This document shows, one piece after another, positions 1 to 6,868 of a DNA stretch of 8,253 nt; position 1 is the stretch's first letter, and each line of letters starts with the position of its first letter. The position numbers and the translations under genes are program-made. The DNA lies in assembly GCA_002401945.1 (NCBI GenBank), contig NVUP01000005.1, positions 23,165 to 31,417 on the forward strand. Direction: 5' to 3'. Source of the DNA: Paracoccaceae bacterium. Lineage in GTDB: Bacteria; Pseudomonadota; Alphaproteobacteria; Rhodobacterales; Rhodobacteraceae. The notes beneath the pieces were generated by a model, which was not told the DNA's origin, made no database searches, and saw nothing but the letters and a program-made list of their open reading frames with translations.

Positions 1-447
1 CTTTAACAACCCCCTCGACCCGTCGGGATGCGCCATGGATTGCTGCGTTGCCAGATAGCCGCTGGCCATCGCACGCTGATACGAACTGATGAGAAGCTCT
101 TGCCCATAGGGGCTGAGTTGGCCGGACACCGGGTAGCCAAGATACGCCTGATATTGCGAAACCGCTACTTTGGACTTTCGGCCCAACTGGCCATCCACAG
201 ACCCCGCGTCGAACCCGAAATAGTTAAGCGAGGCCTGGATCTGCTTGCCTTCCTGGGTCGAAGGCAACCTGGACCGCTGAGTGCGGCTTCTTTGCCTGCG
301 CTTACCACCCTGCGAAAGGGCTCCGCCAATCAACCCTCCAATCAGGGCCCCGGCGACAAAATCGCCTGCGTCTGCCATTACCCGTTCAGCGGGCATCACG
401 ACCAACGAGCAAGACAATATGGCAGCTGTTAAAGACTTTAATCGCAT
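1..447 (-). CDS. Secreted peptidoglycan-binding-like protein with glycine zipper (3' end outside window)
   Basis: This minus-strand reading frame is open for 149 codons from the ATG at 447 to the left edge, so the C-terminus is missing. A strong GGAGG Shine-Dalgarno (453-457) lies 5 bases before the ATG. Residues 1-25 form a signal peptide: a basic start (MRLK), a hydrophobic core and a possible cut after VMA. Cys13 follows I-L-S, so a lipoprotein is a weaker alternative. Residues 33-44 are a glycine-zipper stretch (GALIGGLIGGAL), followed by a very basic linker at 48-60. Residues 65-125 resemble the PG_binding_1 fold: IQASLNYFGFDAGSVDG, then a conserved-looking G-K-V-A-V-QYQ helix and a G-L turn. 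Such proteins act in the periplasm or at the cell envelope, and the exact role here is unknown. It is divergent from lipB across a 128-bp gap. The gene call is firm; the domain assignment is by eye. Confidence 0.8.
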   Translation of the reverse strand, partial: MRLKSLTAAILSCSLVVMPAERVMADAGDFVAGALIGGLIGGALSQGGKRRQRSRTQRSRLPSTQEGKQIQASLNYFGFDAGSVDGQLGRKSKVAVSQYQAYLGYPVSGQLSPYGQELLISSYQRAMASGYLATQQSMAHPDGSRGLLK

Positions 448-575
448 TTCAACCTCCAAAATCACTCATACTTTTAAACTGCCCCCATGTTATCAGGGAA
501 AATCATTCTGAAAAGGCTGGAATCCATCACCCTAAAGGCCCTATTAAAAGGAAAAATTGAGAAGATGGACTAAAC

Positions 576-1229
576 ATGGTTGAATGGATCACCACCGATG
601 GGCTGACCGAATATGACGTCGCGGTCACTTTCATGGAGGCCCGCGCCGCCGCTATAGCTGCTGGCGAAGCCGACGAATGCATCTGGCTGGTGGAACATCC
701 GCCACTCTACACCGCAGGCACCTCGGCCAAACCCGCAGACCTGATCGATCCGGATCGTTTCCCGGTCTATGACAGCAAACGGGGCGGTCAGTATACCTAC
801 CACGGCCCCGGTCAGCGTGTGGTCTATGTGATGCTCGACGTTGGCAAACGCGGCCATGATGTGCGCCGGTTTGTGCAGCAGCTAGAGCAATGGGTGATCC
901 TGGTTCTGGCCCACTTCAACCTCACCGGACATATCCGGGACGGACGGGTTGGCGTTTGGGTTGAGCGTGACGACAAACCGCTGACCATCTCAGGTGCCAA
1001 GGCCGAGGACAAGATTGCGGCCATCGGTATTCGGCTGCGCAAATGGATCAGTTTTCACGGCATCTCGATCAATCTCGATCCAGATCTCAGCCATTTTGAC
1101 GGCATAGTACCCTGTGGCATCACCGAACATGGGGTGACCAGCCTGATTGATCTGGGCTTGCCTGTCTGTATGGAGGATGTCGACCTAGCCTTGCGACGCA
1201 GCTTTGAGCAGGTATTTGACTCGGCCTGA
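576..1229 (+). CDS. lipB: Octanoyltransferase LipB (lipoyl-[acyl-carrier-protein]-protein N-lipoyltransferase)
   Basis: LipB moves the octanoyl group from octanoyl-ACP to the lipoyl domains of pyruvate and 2-oxoglutarate dehydrogenases and the glycine cleavage H protein. It is the first step of endogenous lipoate synthesis, in the cytoplasm. The 217-residue protein has the family's normal length. Family signatures are visible: [12 protein letters not shown] (39-50), [16 protein letters not shown] (69-84), the lysine block around Lys146 (DKIAAIGIR) and FDGIVPCGI with Cys180. Lys146 and Cys180 are 34 residues apart, the same spacing as the catalytic Lys135/Cys169 pair of E. coli LipB. The ATG at 576 is the first possible start because an in-frame TGA lies at 558-560. 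The ribosome binding site is weak (GGA at 567-569). The gene stands alone: divergent from the envelope protein on its left and ending 27 bp before the stop of the convergent gene on its right. No terminator hairpin is visible in that gap. Confidence 0.96.
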   Translation: MVEWITTDGLTEYDVAVTFMEARAAAIAAGEADECIWLVEHPPLYTAGTSAKPADLIDPDRFPVYDSKRGGQYTYHGPGQRVVYVMLDVGKRGHDVRRFVQQLEQWVILVLAHFNLTGHIRDGRVGVWVERDDKPLTISGAKAEDKIAAIGIRLRKWISFHGISINLDPDLSHFDGIVPCGITEHGVTSLIDLGLPVCMEDVDLALRRSFEQVFDSA

Positions 1230-1256
1230 CAATAGCGGCGGCCATGCTGGTGGGTT

Positions 1257-2981
1257 TCACCTATCCGCCAGTTCCTCGAGAGCTGCAAACACCAATTCGG
1301 GGCGAGAGTATAACAGCATTGGCCCCCCGCCTCGGCATAGCCGCACCTGCACGTTGCTACGCCCGGTCATTGTCCGTTGCAATCGATCGACCGAAGTCAC
1401 CTGATCATCATCACCATGCAGATATATAACCGGCGCTGAATACCCGTCAATGTGACGCTGCCAATCGTTCACAATCCAATGAAAGTCGGCCATCAACCCA
1501 GCCCCCTCTTGGAGCAGGGACAAATTGTGACTGGCCTGCAAAAGAGCCGTCAATTGCGGGCCGTCGGTCAGCTCACCATTCTTGTTGCCCGGTTGAGGTT
1601 TCTGCCTCAACAGCACCATTGGCCCGTGCTGGCGAATGGATCGCGCCCAGAGTTTCACCACCAGCGGCAATAATCTGGGGCTGTAGGTTGCAGCAACGGC
1701 CATTATCCAGTGATGCCCTTTTAAGGCGGACAGATGTCCCAATTTCTGCACCGGGCCCATACCCGACACGATCACTGCCCCAGCAACCCTGTCGCGCAAT
1801 CTTCGTGCTGCGATATGTGCAAAAGCCGCCCCGCCCCGGTGCCCCAGGATAATGGGCCGTTGCAGGTTTTCCCGCACAATCAAAGTTTCCAGCTGGTCGA
1901 TAAAAACATCAATACTGCGGTCAGAGCTGGGCACAGGGCCGGACTGTCCATAGCCGCATCGCAAGGGAGCATAGACCCGAAACCCGCGTTTCCTGAATTG
2001 CGACTGCAGTCGCTGCACCCCAGCAATTCCGTCCAACAACCCATGTAGAAAGATCACTGGCTGACCGGTGTCCGCACCCAGCTTGTAAAACTGCAAGCAC
2101 TGATCATCAGAACAATCCAAACGACCCTCTGGTGGCGCCACCTCGCCGCTCGCGATCCTGTCATCCGAGGCGACCTCGGCAATCAAAAAACAAAACAACC
2201 GCAACATCTCTTCCAGCCCTGGTGCCCCAGATTTGGCCATGATGACCCGCAATTGCACTTTTAGGCTGGAAATGCCGCCACGGGTTGGGTTTGCCAACTC
2301 GCTCAGACTGTTGCCTTCGAGGATCCCCCCCAACAATTGCACTTCCTGGCGGTGCAGACCAAACGTCGCCGACAGCATGTCCTGGGCGCGACTGGACCAC
2401 TGAAAATCCAGAGCTTCAATCATCAAACCATACGACGCCTGAAGACCCTGCCCGCACTGAACGGAGCGGCACATCAACTTGCGAGATTGGTCCGGGGTCG
2501 CCAAAACCTCTGGGATCAGACCCTGAATTTTTTGCTGCCTCAACTGCGCCAAACGTTGCTCTATCCGGTCTTGCGCCGCATCACCAAGACCCAGAGCCAC
2601 GGGCATCGCCCCTCCTCCAGTTTCTTGAAAAAAAGCCCGGGCGAGACGGCTGGCCCGGGCAACTTTGCCAGAGGCCGTCAACAATATCCAAAATTGATCA
2701 TTGTCGTCAAAAAACTGTTCCGGCGCGGGTCGACCTGATCTGATCCATTGTTGCTCCAGAATTTCGGTCGCGCGGGCAAAATGCAGTTGCAGATCCGGAT
2801 TGATTCGATGCGCCTGCCCCAGTGAAACCGGCGCTGCTTCGGAAAAACCCGAGACGGCCACTTCTGGAGCCCGCAAAAACCGATCGCATAATTCGGCGCG
2901 GATCACCGTCTCATAGATCGCGGCAATAGTCTGATCCTGAGACAGGGCATGCGCATGCCGCGGAATTGTTACACCGTTCAT
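1257..2981 (-). CDS. PAS-like / LuxR-type HTH / alpha/beta-hydrolase-fold fusion protein with substituted catalytic residues
   Basis: This 574-residue protein has three parts. Residues 1-195 are only partly recognisable; WILLTASGKVARASRLARAFF (99-119) reads like the core of a PAS sensor domain. Residues about 202-267 match a LuxR-type helix-turn-helix: FGLHRQEVQLL, EGNSLSELA, a turn, then LKVQLRVIMAKSGA and a closing leucine-rich helix. Residues about 295-574 are an alpha/beta-hydrolase fold: VIFLHGLLDG (oxyanion region, 309-318), a CGYGQSGP strand/turn, the nucleophile-elbow position GHRGG (380-384) and HGDDDQV with the likely acid Asp526. The elbow should read G-x-S-x-G but has Arg382 instead of Ser. 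The usual histidine after the last strand is Pro554 (GGGPMLLYS). It therefore looks like a non-catalytic hydrolase scaffold attached to a DNA-binding domain, perhaps a ligand-sensing regulator; that role is inference. The ATG at 2981 was chosen; a TTG one codon upstream (2984) is possible, and neither has a strong Shine-Dalgarno. No close paralogue is recognised. Confidence 0.85.
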   Translation of the reverse strand: MNGVTIPRHAHALSQDQTIAAIYETVIRAELCDRFLRAPEVAVSGFSEAAPVSLGQAHRINPDLQLHFARATEILEQQWIRSGRPAPEQFFDDNDQFWILLTASGKVARASRLARAFFQETGGGAMPVALGLGDAAQDRIEQRLAQLRQQKIQGLIPEVLATPDQSRKLMCRSVQCGQGLQASYGLMIEALDFQWSSRAQDMLSATFGLHRQEVQLLGGILEGNSLSELANPTRGGISSLKVQLRVIMAKSGAPGLEEMLRLFCFLIAEVASDDRIASGEVAPPEGRLDCSDDQCLQFYKLGADTGQPVIFLHGLLDGIAGVQRLQSQFRKRGFRVYAPLRCGYGQSGPVPSSDRSIDVFIDQLETLIVRENLQRPIILGHRGGAAFAHIAARRLRDRVAGAVIVSGMGPVQKLGHLSALKGHHWIMAVAATYSPRLLPLVVKLWARSIRQHGPMVLLRQKPQPGNKNGELTDGPQLTALLQASHNLSLLQEGAGLMADFHWIVNDWQRHIDGYSAPVIYLHGDDDQVTSVDRLQRTMTGRSNVQVRLCRGGGPMLLYSRPELVFAALEELADR

Positions 2982-3249
2982 CAAAACAAATCCAATCAGC
3001 CCAATGCAGGGCCGCGTGATAAACCTTCTTGTCTATAACGCGAGCTTACTTACATCACTCTTGGCAAAATCCTAGCAGAGCCGCATTAACATTCTGACAG
3101 AGACATTAAGTCAGCAATAATCAGCTCATTAAAGGGCAATTATCGAATCGTCCCCACACAACGTAAAATTGTCTTTGCGACCATTACCAACCAGCCACCT
3201 ATATTCAAGCCGCAATCACGCGAAAATCGACAGTTTTTTCGACCCAAGC
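2982..3249. other. Gene-free spacer, relatively AT-rich
   Basis: No convincing gene is seen between the start of the LuxR/hydrolase fusion and the stop of the HIT gene. The stretch is visibly richer in A and T than its flanks, mostly from about 3040 to 3240. It must contain the promoter of the minus-strand fusion gene, but no well-spaced -35/-10 pair was found for it. Just past the HIT stop there is a weak AT-rich inverted repeat (CGAAAA / TTTTCG) with a long loop. It does not qualify as an intrinsic terminator. Confidence 0.5.
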
Positions 3250-3672
3250 TTAAAGGGCTGTTAGCGCCGCGCGGATTTTATTGGCATTCTGTTGGATTTT
3301 CGCCTGATCACCCATTTTTCCTGGCGCCCCAAGGTGATCGCCATCGTGTCGAGCAAGCACATGAAAATGCAGGTGATAAACCTCTTGGCCACCGGCCTCC
3401 TCGTTGAATTGCTGCAGGGTAATCCCATCAGCACCAAAGGCCACCATCAAGGCGCGCGACATCAGCTGGACTGTTTTCATCACCGCTGCCATCTGCTCGG
3501 TGGTTGCGTCCAGCATATTGCGGCAGGGTGTCTTGGGAATAACCAACACATGTCCGTCGGCACGCGGCATTATATCCATAAACGCCACAGAATCGGCGTC
3601 TTCGTAAACCCGTATTGATGGAATTTCGTTGCGCAGTATTTTTGCAAAAATATTGTCCGGATCATAAGTCAT
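3250..3672 (-). CDS. HIT-family (histidine triad) nucleotide-binding protein
   Basis: This 140-residue protein has the typical length and layout of the HinT branch of the histidine triad family. These are small cytoplasmic proteins that bind purine nucleotides and hydrolyse phosphoramidate-type adenylates; many have no clear physiological substrate. The N-terminal block IFAKILRNEIPSIRVYED (8-25) and ADGHVLVIPK (38-47) are characteristic. The triad motif His-Leu-His-Phe-His-Val-Leu occupies 100-106, preceded by GGQEVY, so all active-site histidines (His100, His102, His104) are intact. The ATG at 3672 is supported by an AAGGA Shine-Dalgarno six bases upstream. The gene is divergent from ctaD across 315 bp and points toward the LuxR/hydrolase gene on the same strand, but 268 bp separate them, so co-transcription is uncertain. 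Family certain; the exact substrate is not. Confidence 0.95.
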   Translation of the reverse strand: MTYDPDNIFAKILRNEIPSIRVYEDADSVAFMDIMPRADGHVLVIPKTPCRNMLDATTEQMAAVMKTVQLMSRALMVAFGADGITLQQFNEEAGGQEVYHLHFHVLARHDGDHLGAPGKMGDQAKIQQNANKIRAALTAL

Positions 3673-3870
3673 GGCTTTTCCTTGCTGTCATCGCGCTCGA
3701 GTTCGGCTGCTTCTGCAGTTGCGTTATTGCACCGTCAAATCTTGCAGCCCGCCGAACATCGCCCCCAACCGGAGGCACACCATCCACACAGTCATGCGCG
3801 TAAGATGGTTTCCCATAACGCCTGCCGACACTTTTTCAAGCCGCACAAAGGGGGGGCGCGTCAATTTATC
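3673..3870. other. Left part of the HIT/ctaD divergent spacer
   Basis: The whole spacer between the HIT and ctaD start codons is 315 bp. This left part must carry the HIT promoter. No clear -35/-10 pair, operator, small gene or structured RNA was recognised in it. The short reading frames here lack ribosome binding sites and known features. The right part of the spacer holds the FNR-type box, promoter and leader of ctaD, listed separately. Confidence 0.4.
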
Positions 3871-3884
3871 TTGATGCAGATCAA
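3871..3884. promoter_or_regulatory. FNR/FnrL-type binding site (perfect TTGAT-N4-ATCAA)
   Basis: The 14 bases TTGATGCAGATCAA are an exact match to the FNR-family consensus TTGAT-N4-ATCAA, with both half-sites perfect. It lies 104 bp upstream of the ctaD ATG and 10 bp upstream of the proposed -35 element, so its centre is near -51 from the inferred transcription start. FnrL is the oxygen-sensing iron-sulfur regulator of this kind in Rhodobacteraceae. Regulation of ctaD is the simplest reading. The sign cannot be told: the position is one helical turn upstream of the classical class II activator site. The HIT gene, about 200 bp away, is a less likely target. Confidence 0.75.
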
Positions 3885-3893
3885 ACTCCGCCA

Positions 3894-3922
3894 TTGAAGG
3901 CACAGCCTTGCCACTCTAAAAA
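3894..3922 (+). promoter_or_regulatory. Candidate sigma-70-type promoter of ctaD
   Basis: TTGAAG (3894-3899) and TAAAAA (3917-3922) are separated by exactly 17 bases and each match four of six consensus positions. Transcription would start near 3929, giving a leader of about 60 bases. The pair sits directly downstream of the FNR-type box, which makes it more credible than the score alone would. Confidence 0.45.
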
Positions 3923-3938
3923 CCGTATGAATCAAGGT

Positions 3939-3959
3939 GCCCAGAGTCCGCTCTCGGGG
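3939..3959 (+). other. Small imperfect hairpin in the predicted ctaD leader
   Basis: CCC-AGAG, a TCCG loop, CTCT, one bulged C and GGG can form a seven-pair stem. It is followed by a pyrimidine-rich run and TATATATAA before the ribosome binding site. It could be a leader structure or chance. The stem is short, and no leader peptide or alternative fold was seen. Confidence 0.2.
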
Positions 3960-3975
3960 CCTTTCTATATATAAC

Positions 3976-3981
3976 AGGAGG
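3976..3981 (+). promoter_or_regulatory. Ribosome binding site fixing the ctaD start
   Basis: A full AGGAGG lies six bases before the ATG at 3988. It settles the start: the frame stays open upstream to a GTG at 3937, but that codon has no such site and would add 17 residues unlike the family's N-terminus. Confidence 0.9.
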
Positions 3982-3987
3982 CACCAA

Positions 3988-5661
3988 ATGGCAGACGCAG
4001 CCATTCATGGTCACGAGCACGCGGACGAGCGGGGGTTTTTCACCCGCTGGTTCATGAGTACGAACCATAAAGATATCGGCATTCTCTATTTGATCGTTTC
4101 GGCGTTTGTCGGTCTGATCTCTGTCACGTTCACCGTTTACATGCGGCTTGAACTGATGGATCCCGGCGTTCAGTACATGTGTGCCGAAGGCGCACGACTG
4201 TTTGCTGATGCCTCAGCGGAATGTACCCCGAACGGACACCTGTGGAACGTGCTAATCACTGCGCACGGCATCCTGATGATGTTCTTCGTGGTTATTCCGG
4301 CGCTGTTTGGCGGTTTTGGCAACTATTTCATGCCGCTGCAAATCGGCGCACCGGACATGGCCTTCCCGCGGTTGAACAACCTCAGCTTCTGGCTCTATGT
4401 GGCCGGCACCACACTGGCGGTTGCGTCGGTGGTTTCGCCGGGCGGCAACGACCAGCTTGGATCGGGCGTGGGCTGGGTTCTGTACCCGCCGCTGTCCGTG
4501 AACGAAGGCGGCTATTCGATGGATCTGGCGATTTTCGCCGTTCACGTCTCGGGTGCCTCGTCGATCCTGGGTGCGATCAACATGATCACCACCTTCCTGA
4601 ACATGCGTGCCCCGGGCATGACCCTGTTCAAGGTGCCACTGTTCAGCTGGTCGATCTTTGTCACCGCCTGGCTGATCCTGCTGAGCCTGCCGGTTCTGGC
4701 TGGCGCCATCACCATGCTGCTGATGGATCGCAACTTTGGCTTTGCCTTCTTTGACGCTGCCGGTGGCGGTGATCCAATCCTGTACCAGCACATCCTGTGG
4801 TTCTTTGGTCACCCCGAAGTCTACATCGTGATCCTGCCGGGCTTTGGTATCATCAGCCACGTGATTGCCACCTTCTCGCGCAAGCCGGTGTTTGGCTATC
4901 TGCCGATGGTCTGGGCGATCATTGCAATTGGTGTTCTGGGCTTCGTCGTCTGGGCACACCACATGTACACCGTTGGTATGTCACTGAACCAACAGGCCTA
5001 CTTCATGCTGGCCACCATGGTCATCGCGGTACCGACCGGCGTGAAAGTGTTCTCTTGGATCGCCACCATGTGGGGCGGCTCGATTGAATTCAAAGCGCCA
5101 ATGATGTTCGCCTTTGGCTTTCTGTTCCTGTTCACCGTTGGTGGTGTAACTGGGGTGGTTCTGTCGCAGGCAGCCGTGGACCGTGTCTACCATGACACCT
5201 ACTACATTGTGGCCCACTTCCACTATGTGATGAGTTTGGGCGCGGTGTTTGCCATCTTTGCTGGGGTTTACTTCTACTTCGGCAAGATGACCGGGCGGCA
5301 GTACTCCGAGAAGTTTGCGCATCTGCACTTCTGGATGTTCTTCATCGGTGCCAATGTGACCTTCTTCCCGCAGCACTTCTTGGGTCGTCAAGGCATGCCG
5401 CGCCGTTACATCGACTACCCAGAGGCCTTCGCCTACTGGAACTACGTCTCGTCGATTGGTGCGTTCATCTCGTTTGCGTCGTTCATCCTGTTCTTCGGGA
5501 TCGTGTTCTACGCGCTCAAGCGTGGCGCCCGTATTACCCAGAACAACTACTGGAATGAATACGCCGACACGCTGGAGTGGACGCTGCCGTCACCTCCACC
5601 CGAGCACACCTTTGAAATCCTGCCCAAGCAGGAAGACTGGGACAAAGCTCCGTCGCACTAA
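3988..5661 (+). CDS. ctaD: Cytochrome c oxidase subunit I, aa3-type
   Basis: This is the catalytic core of the aa3 terminal oxidase: it takes electrons from cytochrome c through subunit II, reduces oxygen to water and pumps protons across the inner membrane. The 557-residue protein spans the membrane with the family's twelve helices. All key residues are present at a constant offset of nine from the R. sphaeroides numbering. His93 and His412 bind heme a, and His410 binds heme a3. His275, His324 and His325 bind CuB, with Tyr279 as the cross-linked tyrosine. Asp123 and Asn130 begin the D-channel, Glu277 ends it (GHPEV, so type A1), and Lys353 is in the K-channel. Arg472 and Arg473 hold the heme propionates. 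Cys65 and Cys79 lie in the first outer loop. The gene stands apart from the other oxidase subunits, as in R. sphaeroides. It has its own promoter region with an FNR-type box and a strong terminator. Confidence 0.98.
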   Translation: MADAAIHGHEHADERGFFTRWFMSTNHKDIGILYLIVSAFVGLISVTFTVYMRLELMDPGVQYMCAEGARLFADASAECTPNGHLWNVLITAHGILMMFFVVIPALFGGFGNYFMPLQIGAPDMAFPRLNNLSFWLYVAGTTLAVASVVSPGGNDQLGSGVGWVLYPPLSVNEGGYSMDLAIFAVHVSGASSILGAINMITTFLNMRAPGMTLFKVPLFSWSIFVTAWLILLSLPVLAGAITMLLMDRNFGFAFFDAAGGGDPILYQHILWFFGHPEVYIVILPGFGIISHVIATFSRKPVFGYLPMVWAIIAIGVLGFVVWAHHMYTVGMSLNQQAYFMLATMVIAVPTGVKVFSWIATMWGGSIEFKAPMMFAFGFLFLFTVGGVTGVVLSQAAVDRVYHDTYYIVAHFHYVMSLGAVFAIFAGVYFYFGKMTGRQYSEKFAHLHFWMFFIGANVTFFPQHFLGRQGMPRRYIDYPEAFAYWNYVSSIGAFISFASFILFFGIVFYALKRGARITQNNYWNEYADTLEWTLPSPPPEHTFEILPKQEDWDKAPSH

Positions 5662-5682
5662 GACGCGGCAAACGGCACATAC

Positions 5683-5717
5683 AAAAGGCCCCGGAGCACC
5701 AGCTCCGGGGCCTTTTT
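5683..5717 (+). terminator. Intrinsic terminator of ctaD
   Basis: A perfect 15-bp inverted repeat, AAAAGGCCCCGGAGC (5683-5697) and its complement (5702-5716), encloses a four-base ACCA loop and ends in five T residues (5713-5717). It starts 22 bases after the ctaD stop. The A-run on the left could make it work weakly in the other direction, but no minus-strand gene reads into it. It separates ctaD from the DUF2244 gene. Confidence 0.93.
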
Positions 5718-5800
5718 CATTGACCCGTGAAAGGTCATATTCGGCCGTGCCAACGATCTTTGCCTTGAACAACCTCGACATACCCCTGCCCTAGGCTAAC

Positions 5801-6295
5801 ATGGTTTCCATGCCCTATGACTGGATCCCCTCGTCCTCTGATACCACAAAAGAGCTGCATCTGTGGCCGCACCAATCGCTGCCGCCCAAGGGCTATTTCC
5901 GAATCCTGCTGGCCACTGCGGTGCTGATCTCGCTGCCACTTTTACCTGTGCTGGGAACGGTTGTGCTTTGGGGCCTACTGCCCTTTCTACTGCTGGCGCT
6001 GTTTGGCTTAAAATGGGCACTGGATCGCAATCGACGCGACCATCAGATCCTAGAGATCCTGACCCTCACCTCTGACAGTGCCCAACTGCTTCGTTACAAT
6101 CCACGCGGAAAGCCGCAAAGCTGGCAGTGCAATCGCTACTGGGTAACCGTGCAGCTGCACAAGACCGATGGCCCTGTGCCCAATTATGTCACTCTGCGCG
6201 GCGATGGTCGTGAGGTCGAGATCGGCGCCTTCCTCTCGGAAGACGAACGCAGCACGCTGTATGATGATTTGCTTAGCTCCCTGCGTGCAGCCTGA
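5801..6295 (+). CDS. DUF2244 family integral membrane protein
   Basis: This 164-residue protein fits the DUF2244 family, common in Rhodobacteraceae and of unknown function. The N-terminus contains a family-like block (ELHLWPHQSLPPKGYFRIL, 18-36). Two closely spaced hydrophobic helices follow (about 35-51 and 53-71), forming a membrane hairpin. A basic stretch (DRNRRDHQ, 75-82) then probably faces the cytoplasm. The remaining half is a soluble beta-rich domain with Trp108, the NRYWVTVQLH strand, YVTLRGDGREVEIG and a final helix (LSEDERSTLYDDLLSSL). The ATG at 5801 was taken as start with only a weak AGG upstream; an in-frame ATG at 5810 (MPYDW) is equally possible. The gene lies downstream of the ctaD terminator and only 5 bp before the GNAT gene, so those two are probably co-transcribed. 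Confidence 0.85.
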   Translation: MVSMPYDWIPSSSDTTKELHLWPHQSLPPKGYFRILLATAVLISLPLLPVLGTVVLWGLLPFLLLALFGLKWALDRNRRDHQILEILTLTSDSAQLLRYNPRGKPQSWQCNRYWVTVQLHKTDGPVPNYVTLRGDGREVEIGAFLSEDERSTLYDDLLSSLRAA

Positions 6296-6300
6296 CTGAA

Positions 6301-6792
6301 ATGCTGATTCGCCCCCTTGATCCGGTGAACGACCTGGATGCAGTCATCGACTTTTATCACCACACCGCTGACTACTGGCTGATGGTCGGCGGACGGCTGC
6401 CTGGGGCGCAAAAGGCCTCCGACTTTTTCACCGACGGGCCACCGGGATGCGACCCCTTAGCATCAGCGCGGCTCGGGCTGTTCCTGAAGGATGAGCTGTC
6501 CGGCCTGGCCGAGCTTTCCTTTGGATTTCCGGAAGTGGATGCCGCTTACCTGGGCCTGATGCTGCTAGGCACCACAGCGCGTGGTCTTGGTCATGGGACA
6601 GCTTTTTCATCCCACGTGGAAGATCTCGCCCGCAGGGCTGGCGCGCCCCGGCTGTACCTTGCCGTTCTGCAAGCCAATCCGCGTGGCCGAGCCTTCTGGA
6701 CGCGCGAAGGCTATGTCTCGGCCGGCCTCAGCCGCGTGGACAACTCCAACGGGTTGGAACATGTCATCATCCGGCTGGTGAAATTACTTTGA
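6301..6792 (+). CDS. GNAT family N-acetyltransferase
   Basis: This is a 163-residue protein of the GNAT acyl-CoA transferase family. It opens with the usual MLIRPLDPVNDLDAVIDFY (first strand and helix). The acetyl-CoA pyrophosphate loop is visible as Arg94-Gly-Leu-Gly-His-Gly99 (the R/Q-x-x-G-x-G/A motif), just after the strand AAYLGLMLL (81-89). Motif B is YLAVLQANPRGRAFWTREGYV (119-139), with the Asn and the Phe-Trp/Gly-Tyr pattern typical of the family. The substrate cannot be read from the sequence; small molecule, aminoglycoside-like and protein substrates all remain open. The ATG follows the DUF2244 stop by 5 bp and has no clear Shine-Dalgarno of its own, which suggests translational coupling. 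It converges on the yqeY-like gene, with 76 bp between the stops. Confidence 0.9.
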   Translation: MLIRPLDPVNDLDAVIDFYHHTADYWLMVGGRLPGAQKASDFFTDGPPGCDPLASARLGLFLKDELSGLAELSFGFPEVDAAYLGLMLLGTTARGLGHGTAFSSHVEDLARRAGAPRLYLAVLQANPRGRAFWTREGYVSAGLSRVDNSNGLEHVIIRLVKLL

Positions 6793-6811
6793 CCCGAGAA
6801 TCCCCGCCAAC

Positions 6812-6840
6812 AAAAAAGCCCCACAGCGAAGCTGAGGGGC
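6812..6840 (-). terminator. Intrinsic terminator of the yqeY-like gene
   Basis: Read on the minus strand, GCCCC-T-CAGC, a TTC loop and GCTG-T-GGGGC form a nine-pair stem with one mismatch, followed directly by six T residues. It starts about 30 bases after the yqeY stop. On the plus strand no T-run follows, so it does not clearly serve the convergent GNAT gene. Confidence 0.85.
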
Positions 6841-6868
6841 AAATCTGGTCTGGGTGTTGAGGTCTTGT

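Noticed and set aside
28..432. Plus-strand reading frame of 134 codons at the left edge
   Set aside because: The minus strand here has a signal peptide, GGAGG site and PG-binding-like domain in one open frame. The plus-strand frame has none of these.
1230..1256. Shared terminator between convergent lipB and the LuxR/hydrolase gene
   Set aside because: The 27-bp gap has no stable inverted repeat and no T-run usable in either direction.
1320..1335. A frameshift in the run of Gs at the lost His position of the hydrolase fold
   Set aside because: Removing or adding one G in the GGCGGGGGGCC run does not restore a His in a sensible context and would break the well-matched MLLYSRPELV tail, so the Pro looks genuine.
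3937..3987. GTG start giving ctaD a 17-residue extension
   Set aside because: The AGGAGG at 3976-3981 sits inside the extension and is well placed for the ATG at 3988. The extra residues do not look like the family's N-terminus, and they would cover the leader.
4252..4962. Long minus-strand reading frame of 236 codons inside ctaD
   Set aside because: It lies wholly inside a certain ctaD gene, encodes a low-hydrophobicity, His/Gln/Asp-rich sequence typical of antisense frames, and has no recognisable domain.
5721..5737. Inverted repeat TGACC-N7-GGTCA between the ctaD terminator and the DUF2244 gene
   Set aside because: Arms of five bases are common by chance, and it does not sit at a convincing promoter.
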